Positions 1 to 3,986 of a stretch of 12,501 nucleotides of DNA are shown one piece after another; within the stretch, counting starts at the first letter, position 1, and the number at the start of each line of letters is the position of its first letter. Both the position numbers and the translations under genes were made by a program. Source of the DNA: an uncultured Fenollaria sp. (GTDB taxonomy: Bacteria > Bacillota > Clostridia > Tissierellales > Peptoniphilaceae); the NCBI RefSeq assembly GCF_934202865.1, contig NZ_CAKPYL010000045.1:1-12501 (forward strand), written 5' to 3'. Below the pieces are notes generated by a model. It worked only from the letters and a program-made list of their open reading frames with translations, was not told the origin of the DNA and made no database searches.

Positions 1-14
1 AAACTCTCGATTAA
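1..14 (-). rRNA. 16S rRNA gene, first ~14 nt only (runs off left edge)
   Basis: Read on the minus strand, the window ends with AATCGAGAGTTT. AGAGTTT at 7-1 is the start of the universally conserved 5' segment of bacterial 16S rRNA (the site of the common 27F primer), and the preceding AATCG resembles the B. subtilis 16S 5' end. Position 14 is my estimate of nucleotide 1. The call rests on very few bases, but three things support it: a consensus rRNA-type promoter at 152-180, a structured ~130-nt leader without a ribosome binding site or reading frame, and the known placement of an rRNA operon after gyrA in Bacillus. The rest of the gene lies outside the window. Confidence 0.72.
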
Positions 15-82
15 ATGGTTTATTTAATCCCAAGTTATCCTTGGCTCTTAAATTCGAAATTATTTATCAATAAAAAATTGAT
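9..82 (-). other. Structured leader upstream of 16S rRNA (three hairpins)
   Basis: Three short inverted repeats lie between the promoter and the 16S start. GATTAAAT/ATTTAATC (9-16 and 22-29) is an 8-bp perfect stem with a 5-nt loop that abuts the 16S start. CCAAG/CTTGG (30-34 and 40-44) is the second. ATCAAT/ATTGAT (66-71 and 77-82) with a 5-nt A/T loop is the third. In Bacillota the 16S leader pairs with the trailer for processing, and small leader hairpins are common. The specific role of these stems is inferred. I found no convincing boxA antitermination motif. Confidence 0.5.
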
Positions 83-151
83 TGGTTTAAATCGTTCTTT
101 TCACTTTTATTCAGTTTTGCTTGTCAACTGCTTTTTCCAGATGACTTATCT

Positions 152-180
152 ATTCTACCATTTAAAAAGTTATTTGTCAA
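152..180 (-). promoter_or_regulatory. Strong housekeeping promoter of the rRNA operon
   Basis: On the minus strand a perfect -35 TTGACA (180-175) is followed by a 17-nt spacer and a near-consensus -10 TAGAAT (157-152). The -10 is preceded by TGG, giving an extended -10 TGn. Initiation is expected around 146-145, where 145 is a G on the minus strand; Bacillota rRNA promoters often start with G. The transcript reads left through a ~130-nt leader into the 16S start at the window edge. The A/T tracts upstream (184-222) look like an UP element. This is the best-matching promoter in the window. Confidence 0.85.
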
Positions 181-191
181 GGGTTTTTTTG

Positions 192-219
192 AAGTTTTTT
201 AAAAATTTTTAAAAAACTT
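192..219. repeat. Perfect 28-bp A/T palindrome, probable UP element of the rRNA promoter
   Basis: AAGTTTTTTAAAAA (192-205) is followed directly by its exact reverse complement (206-219). With the T-run at 184-190 it forms successive A-tracts and T-tracts located about 5 to 40 bp upstream of the rRNA -35 box. A-tract DNA in this position is the known binding site of the RNA polymerase alpha C-terminal domain at rRNA promoters. That role is inferred from position and composition. A terminator is unlikely because the palindrome has no GC stem. Confidence 0.6.
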
Positions 220-220
220 T

Positions 221-248
221 TTACAATTGTGTATCGCAGCAATTGTAA
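221..248. promoter_or_regulatory. Inverted repeat TTACAATTG-N10-CAATTGTAA, operator-like
   Basis: TTACAATTG (221-229) and CAATTGTAA (240-248) form a perfect 9-bp inverted repeat around a 10-nt centre. Each arm contains the palindrome CAATTG. It lies just upstream of the A/T palindrome that precedes the rRNA promoter, and just left of a weak plus-strand -10 (TATAAT, 264-269). The geometry suits a dimeric DNA-binding protein, but I recognise no regulator consensus, and a small RNA hairpin is equally possible. Confidence 0.3.
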
Positions 249-378
249 CTACTATAAGTAGTGTATAATGCTTACTTATATATAGCTCGTCCAATATTGA
301 TTATGCAAATATCGTTTCACGCGCAAATCGTATTTCCCCTTACATATAAGTTTGCTTTGTATATATAATAGAAGAGAA

Positions 379-522
379 ATGAAAATTCTGTTTAATGAAT
401 GGCGGTCGTTTGATGAAGTAAAATTACTAATCATATGCAGCGCATTTGACATATGCAGCGCATTTGACATATGCAGCGCATCTGACATATGCAGCGCATC
501 TGACATAGAAAAATGGATATAG
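379..522 (+). CDS. Candidate 47-aa small protein with hexapeptide repeats (low confidence)
   Basis: An ATG at 379 opens a 47-codon frame ending at TAG 520-522. The product starts MKILFNEWRSFDEVKLLI, continues with four tandem hexapeptides ICSAFD, ICSAFD, ICSASD, ICSASD (about residues 19-42), and ends IEKWI. A TATAAT lies at 364-369, so a transcript started there would begin near the ATG and be almost leaderless; no good -35 is visible. AGAAGAG before the ATG is a poor and very close ribosome binding site. The stop codon falls inside the left arm of the strong terminator at 509-546, so promoter-like box, frame and terminator form a compact unit pointing the opposite way from all neighbours. 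It could equally be a non-coding transcript carrying an 18-bp repeat that happens to be open because 18 is a multiple of three. I recognise no family. Confidence 0.22.
   Translation: MKILFNEWRSFDEVKLLIICSAFDICSAFDICSASDICSASDIEKWI
432..507. repeat. Four tandem copies of an 18-bp repeat
   Basis: The unit CATATGCAGCGCATTTGA occurs at 432-449, 450-467, 468-485 and 486-503, followed by a partial CATA. Copies 1 and 2 read TTTGA, while copies 3 and 4 read TCTGA at the end; otherwise they are identical. Each unit contains CATATG and an interrupted palindrome ATGC-AGC-GCAT, so every unit could bind a dimeric protein or form a small hairpin. The array is head-to-tail without spacers, so it is not a CRISPR. 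It keeps frame on both strands. On the plus strand it would encode ICSA(F/S)D repeats. Confidence 0.95.
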
Positions 523-546
523 AAGTGAATCTATATCCATTTTTTT
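509..546. terminator. Bidirectional intrinsic terminator
   Basis: A perfect 15-bp stem (509-523 paired with 530-544) has the core ATGGATATAGA/TCTATATCCAT and a 6-nt loop AGTGAA. On the plus strand it is followed by a T-run to 546 and a T-rich stretch to about 560. On the minus strand it ends in five T residues. It can therefore end the leftward gyr-sig-lip transcript, about 190 nt after the lipoyl synthase stop. It can also end any rightward transcript coming from the small unit at 364-522. Confidence 0.9.
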
Positions 547-606
547 GTTTTTGTTTTTTTTCTATTTATTTGATCTAATTACATTTATTAACTATAATTT
601 CTATGT

Positions 607-726
607 ATTTCTTGGAGCAATTTGATGGATAAGACGAAATGGAGCTTTTTAGCAAGCGGAGCGTACAAATGTACTCGAGCATTGCTAAAAAGTGAATGAG
701 TCTTAGGCGCAAATTGAACAAGAAAG
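607..726 (-). repeat. ~120-bp imperfect palindromic element, copy A
   Basis: The whole segment folds on itself. Outer arms TTTCTTG...CAATTTG...TAAGAC pair across the element. CTTTTTAGCAA (644-654) and TTGCTAAAAAG (682-692) form a perfect 11-bp stem, and the centre is GTAC-AAAT-GTAC (663-674). Read on the minus strand it starts CTTTCTTGTT. It can be aligned along most of its length with the element at 10799-10920, sharing that 10-bp start, the centre GTAyATTTrTACG, an AAAAA block, TTCGT and a TCC..GAAAT end. It lies in the 3' untranslated stretch between lipA and the terminator. Full-length terminal inverted repeats and two dispersed diverged copies suggest a MITE-like or REP-like intergenic element. 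It has no T-run on its exit side, so it is not a simple terminator. Confidence 0.72.
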
Positions 727-734
727 AGCAGAAA

Positions 735-1589
735 TTATTCGACCATTTCTGAAGCTCGGTAACTGCTCCTTACAAACGGTCCCGAAGCTATTTTCTTAAT
801 TCCAATAGATAAAGCATATTCTTCATACTCCTTAAACTCATCCGGATGAACATATCTCTTGACCTCATAATGCTTCATACTTGGTCTCAAATATTGTCCG
901 ATTGTAATATAATCGCAGCCTGCTTCGTAAAGCTCTTTGATCAAAGCAAGGACTTCTTCTTTTGTCTCGCCTAGCCCAACCATAAAGCCGCTCTTTGTCT
1001 TAAGGCCCTTTGCTTTGGCGTACTTAATGACTTCGATGGAATCTTTGAAGCTGCCTTCTTTACGCACTTCTGGGAAGAGTCTCTCTATGGTCTCGATATT
1101 GTGGTTTAGTATATCTGGCTTCTCGTCCATAACTATGTCGAGTAAATCCTTTTTCGCGTGCATATCGGGGATCAGTACTTCGACTGTTGTATCGGGATTT
1201 AGCTTTCTCACCCATCTTATAACGTCTCTAAACTGAGCAGCGCCCTCGTCGGCTAGGTCATCTCTTGTAACTGAGGTAATAACTGCGTGCTTAAGCCCAA
1301 GTATCTTCACCGCTTCTGCCAAATTCTCTGGTTCATGCGGGTCGACTTCCTCTGGCCTCTTCGTAGTGACGTTGCAGTACCTGCAATTGCGGGTACAATT
1401 CTCCCCAAGTATCATGAATGTCGCCGTTCTCGACTTGTAGCACTCCATCTTGTTCGGGCAGTTCGCCTCTTTACAAACGGTGTTGAGCTTCAAATCCTTT
1501 AGCATGTGCTCGATCTCGTCGTTGTTTTTGTTCCCTGTAACCTTTATTCTAAGCCAATCTGGCTTTTTAATATAGTTTTTCTCTTGCAT
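735..1589 (-). CDS. lipA: Lipoyl synthase (radical SAM)
   Basis: This enzyme inserts two sulfurs into protein-bound octanoyl groups to make lipoyl cofactors, in the cytoplasm. The 284-aa product has the auxiliary-cluster motif C-x4-C-x5-C at Cys39, Cys44 and Cys50. It has the radical-SAM triad C-x3-C-x2-C (CTRNCRYC) at Cys65, Cys69 and Cys72. The C-terminal RSSYRA motif (about 274-279) carries the Ser that ligates the auxiliary cluster. Length matches the family. The ATG follows the lipoate ligase stop codon with no gap (TAAATG). Its ribosome binding site AGGTGAT lies in the last codons of that gene, so the two are translationally coupled. In an anaerobe the likely acceptor is the glycine-cleavage H protein or a 2-oxoacid dehydrogenase E2; none is visible here. 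It is the last gene before the terminator. Confidence 0.97.
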   Translation of the reverse strand: MQEKNYIKKPDWLRIKVTGNKNNDEIEHMLKDLKLNTVCKEANCPNKMECYKSRTATFMILGENCTRNCRYCNVTTKRPEEVDPHEPENLAEAVKILGLKHAVITSVTRDDLADEGAAQFRDVIRWVRKLNPDTTVEVLIPDMHAKKDLLDIVMDEKPDILNHNIETIERLFPEVRKEGSFKDSIEVIKYAKAKGLKTKSGFMVGLGETKEEVLALIKELYEAGCDYITIGQYLRPSMKHYEVKRYVHPDEFKEYEEYALSIGIKKIASGPFVRSSYRASEMVE

Positions 1590-2573
1590 TTAATCACCTG
1601 ATTTCGTCTTTAAAATATTTTCTGCAAGTTCATCTTTCGTGATGCCCTCGATGTATTCACTCATATCAATACCCGAGAGTGCCCTAATTAAATCATCTTT
1701 TTCTAATTTTACGCCCTTGAATAAATTTTCCAAATCCTCTTTTGCTTTTTCACCGAAATAGTCGCCGTCTATACAAATGTCTTCTATGACATTACTTTGG
1801 TCTTTCAAATAGATATCCATCACGCACGCGTCGTTCATAAATGAGTGCACCTTATCGAATTTGCCGTAGCGGCCGTAGGTCCACTCGTCGTTTGCGTATT
1901 TATTTTTCCTGATCTCGTCCACTCTTTTAAGTTCATCATCATTTAAAATATATTCTTCATCTATATGATAATAGTTTTTGATGTAAGTCTTAAGCTCTTC
2001 TATAAACATGGCGATATCCATATTCATCATGGACTTAAGGCTTGTGATGCGGCTCTTTACGCTTGTTAGTGACTTTTTCGCTAGCTTTAATTTGGCTGGC
2101 GTCAAGAGTTTACCTATGTCGATGGGGCTGTCCTGATAAATGATGCTGCCGTGGTGTATCATGAGCTCTCTGTCCTTGTACTGAGCGTTGCCTGAGATTT
2201 TTCTGCCACCCACGATGATGTCGTTGCGGCCCGTAAACTCTGCTTTAACTCCTTTTTCATTAAGGTAGCGAACGACTGGCTCCGTAAACTTTCTTAAAGA
2301 ATTTTCTTCCTTCTTCGTGATTATTGTGTACTGAACTATATTTTCATCTGTGTAGATGCAGCCGCCGCCAGATGGGCGTCTGACTAGCTTTGCGCCGACT
2401 TCATTCATGTAATCTATATTGATCTCCTTATAAGGATTTTGGTTTCTGCCTAAAAGTACTGTCTTATCATTTTGCCAGATCATGAAGAGCTCTCTCTTCA
2501 CATTTTTGATCAGGTACTCTTCGAGAGCGTGATTATACGCGCCGTCTCGGGATTTGTTGTCTACGAATATCAA
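1590..2573 (-). CDS. lplA: Lipoate-protein ligase A family
   Basis: The 327-aa product fits a full-length LplA, which activates lipoate (or octanoate) with ATP and attaches it to a lysine of the acceptor domain. The lipoate-binding motif RRPSGGG is at 65-71, the catalytic-lysine motif GGRKISGNAQ at about 123-131 (Lys125), and HHGSIIY at about 140-146. A C-terminal accessory domain begins near NDEWTYG (about residue 230). The start is TTG, overlapping the sigma-factor stop as TTGA. It is supported by a strong ribosome binding site GGGAGG eight bases upstream. Scavenging (this gene) and sulfur insertion (lipA next door) give two routes to lipoylated protein. An octanoyl-transferase role in place of LipB is possible but cannot be decided from sequence. 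Confidence 0.93.
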   Translation of the reverse strand: MIFVDNKSRDGAYNHALEEYLIKNVKRELFMIWQNDKTVLLGRNQNPYKEINIDYMNEVGAKLVRRPSGGGCIYTDENIVQYTIITKKEENSLRKFTEPVVRYLNEKGVKAEFTGRNDIIVGGRKISGNAQYKDRELMIHHGSIIYQDSPIDIGKLLTPAKLKLAKKSLTSVKSRITSLKSMMNMDIAMFIEELKTYIKNYYHIDEEYILNDDELKRVDEIRKNKYANDEWTYGRYGKFDKVHSFMNDACVMDIYLKDQSNVIEDICIDGDYFGEKAKEDLENLFKGVKLEKDDLIRALSGIDMSEYIEGITKDELAENILKTKSGD

Positions 2574-3328
2574 TAAAAGTCCTCCCTTTTCGCATGCTTT
2601 TTGATCTCTTTAATCGCTTTTTTCTCTATACGCGAAACGCTCATCTGCGATAGGCCTAGCTCCTTCGCTATCTCAAGCTGTGTTTTTTGCTCGAAGAATC
2701 TCTTTCTCACTATTTCTTTTTCGGTGTTTGAAAGATTTTTCATCCAGCTATCGAGCTGCTCTCTATCTTCAAAGTCCTTAAAGCTTTGGTCGTCGTCGCC
2801 TATTATGTCAGCGAGTGCGGTCTTCTTGTCATCAGTTCCTATCTCAAAGTCTATTGACTGAGGCGTATAAACTTTGCCCGCGTCCATCGCAAGCAAAACT
2901 TCGTCCGTCTCTATGCCTAGGTACTCCGCTATCTCCTTAACTGTGGGCACTTCGCCATTGACCATACTTAAATGATGGTAGGCGTCTTTGACCTTCTTCG
3001 TGTTCTCTTGAACGCGGCGCGGCACCTTGATTGTCCAGCCTTTATCCCTGAAGTAACGCTTGATCTCGCCCAAGATAGTAGGCGTAGCAAAGCTAGAGAA
3101 CTTAAAACCGCGCTCTGGCTCGTATCTTTCAACTGCCAGAATCAGGCCCAGTGACGCTATCTGAAAGATGTCGTCGTAATCGATGCCCTTGCCGACGAAT
3201 TTCTTCGCAAGTATCTCGGCAATGTAGAGGTTCCTCTCGATTAGCTCATCTCTAAGCGCCTGGTCGCCAGTTTTTCTGTACTCTTCAAAAAGCTTTTGTA
3301 CATCGTCCTTCTTCTTCGCCTTTGTCAT
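2570..3328 (-). CDS. SigB/SigF-family alternative sigma factor
   Basis: This 252-aa sigma-70 group 3 protein would direct RNA polymerase to stress, surface or sporulation-type promoters. Region 2 is clear at about residues 30-100, with YDDIFQIASLGLILAVERY, the -10-recognition helix and FSSFATPTILGEIKRYFRDKGW. Region 3 follows at about 105-165. Region 4 contains the helix-turn-helix TQLEIAKELGLSQMSVSRIEKKA (about 216-238). Its ATG overlaps the stop of the upstream anti-sigma gene by 4 nt (ATGA), with AAGGA as ribosome binding site. This RsbV-RsbW-SigB or SpoIIAA-SpoIIAB-SigF type order is the classical partner-switch module. I cannot tell from sequence whether SigB or SigF is the better name, so no symbol is given. 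The region upstream shows no obvious SigB-type autoregulatory promoter. Confidence 0.93.
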   Translation of the reverse strand: MTKAKKKDDVQKLFEEYRKTGDQALRDELIERNLYIAEILAKKFVGKGIDYDDIFQIASLGLILAVERYEPERGFKFSSFATPTILGEIKRYFRDKGWTIKVPRRVQENTKKVKDAYHHLSMVNGEVPTVKEIAEYLGIETDEVLLAMDAGKVYTPQSIDFEIGTDDKKTALADIIGDDDQSFKDFEDREQLDSWMKNLSNTEKEIVRKRFFEQKTQLEIAKELGLSQMSVSRIEKKAIKEIKKHAKREDFY

Positions 3329-3660
3329 GGTCTTTTCCTTATTATTTCAATCCTATCGTCTTGAATGAGCATCGCTTCGGAAAGTGCATTGATGATGTCT
3401 ATGTTCATCTCGAAATCATCGCCCTCGGGATATTTATCTAGGTAGATGGTGATGATCATCGACTTTTCTTTGAATTTGATATCCATTTTGACTCTGTCTT
3501 TGTTAATGGCATGAGCCACCAAAGCCATCTCTCCAACGGCGACTTTTGTGTCTTCTATATCATCAAACTTGTAATTTTCCTCTGCCATGACCTTGCTGAC
3601 CATGAGTCTGAAGATTGAAAGGTAATTCTCCTTATTTTCAATATCTAGTGTAAATATCAT
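3325..3660 (-). CDS. RsbW/SpoIIAB-like anti-sigma factor, shortened and probably kinase-deficient
   Basis: The 111-aa protein aligns with the first part of RsbW. The segment DDIEDTKVAVGE (about 33-44) matches the helix that ends in the catalytic Glu (Glu44). The N-box Asn of the family (SEAxTNA) is replaced by Val48 in GEMALVA. The DxGxG loop is reduced to LDKYPEG (about 74-80), and the glycine-rich ATP lid is missing, so the protein is about 30-50 residues shorter than usual. It should still bind a sigma factor or antagonist by fold and context, but ATP binding and phosphorylation of the antagonist look unlikely. It overlaps both neighbours by 4 nt (ATGA on each side), so the three proteins should be made in fixed proportion. 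The reading frame is intact, so this is divergence and not a frameshift. Confidence 0.82.
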   Translation of the reverse strand: MIFTLDIENKENYLSIFRLMVSKVMAEENYKFDDIEDTKVAVGEMALVAHAINKDRVKMDIKFKEKSMIITIYLDKYPEGDDFEMNIDIINALSEAMLIQDDRIEIIRKRP

Positions 3661-3971
3661 TCGTCGTCTCCTAGGTTAAATAATTTATCTAAATCAGTAA
3701 TTTTGAAGACTTTCTTGATGTTCTTCTTTAAATTTTTTACTGTGATTTCTTTTTCTTCGTCTCTTGTCAATTTTAGTAGACTTATAAAGCTACCAAGGCC
3801 TGTAGAGTCAATGTATTCAAGACGCGAGCAATCTACAACTAGGTCCTTATCAAGCTCTTCGTAGATGTCGGCTAGCTTTTCTTTGAATTTTTTGTTATTG
3901 TAAATGTCGAGGTCCCCTATCAGCTCGATAAGGTAGTGATCCCCTTGGTCGATTAAGTTTAAATCAAACAT
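3657..3971 (-). CDS. STAS-domain anti-sigma factor antagonist (RsbV/SpoIIAA-like)
   Basis: This single STAS domain of 104 aa, the usual family length, would bind the anti-sigma factor and free the sigma factor. GDLDIYNNKKFKEKL (about 19-33) and the phospho-acceptor loop YIDSTGLGSF (about 53-62) are characteristic. Ser56 sits where B. subtilis RsbV is phosphorylated. It starts 15 nt after gyrA with a perfect AGGAGG five bases before the ATG, so it can be translated well on its own. Its last codons overlap the anti-sigma gene by ATGA. The acceptor Ser is kept although the adjacent kinase looks degenerate; the Ser may be structural, or another kinase may act on it. Confidence 0.92.
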   Translation of the reverse strand: MFDLNLIDQGDHYLIELIGDLDIYNNKKFKEKLADIYEELDKDLVVDCSRLEYIDSTGLGSFISLLKLTRDEEKEITVKNLKKNIKKVFKITDLDKLFNLGDDE

Positions 3972-3986
3972 ATGGCCCTCCTATAT

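Noticed and set aside
122-127. Second rRNA promoter using a minus-strand TTGACA
   Set aside because: No acceptable -10 lies 16-18 nt downstream (GTGAAA at 104-99). The TTGACA may be chance or leader sequence.
15-212. Plus-strand 65-codon frame
   Set aside because: It lies across the rRNA leader, promoter and UP region on the opposite strand, has no ribosome binding site, and its composition just reflects A/T-rich DNA.
276-506. Minus-strand 76-codon frame beginning with MSDALH/MSNALH repeats
   Set aside because: Its ATG directly follows the terminator stem, with no ribosome binding site and no promoter. The repeats are open only because the 18-bp unit keeps frame.
432-507. CRISPR array
   Set aside because: The 18-bp units are directly adjacent with no unique spacers, and no cas genes are present.
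607-726. Palindromic copy A as the lipA terminator
   Set aside because: No T-run follows on the minus strand. The stem at 509-546, with T-runs on both sides, is the better terminator.
937-1236. Plus-strand frame inside lipA, and similar frames opposite gyrA, gyrB, recF, dnaN and the sigma gene
   Set aside because: All lie opposite strongly conserved minus-strand genes, lack ribosome binding sites and resemble no family.
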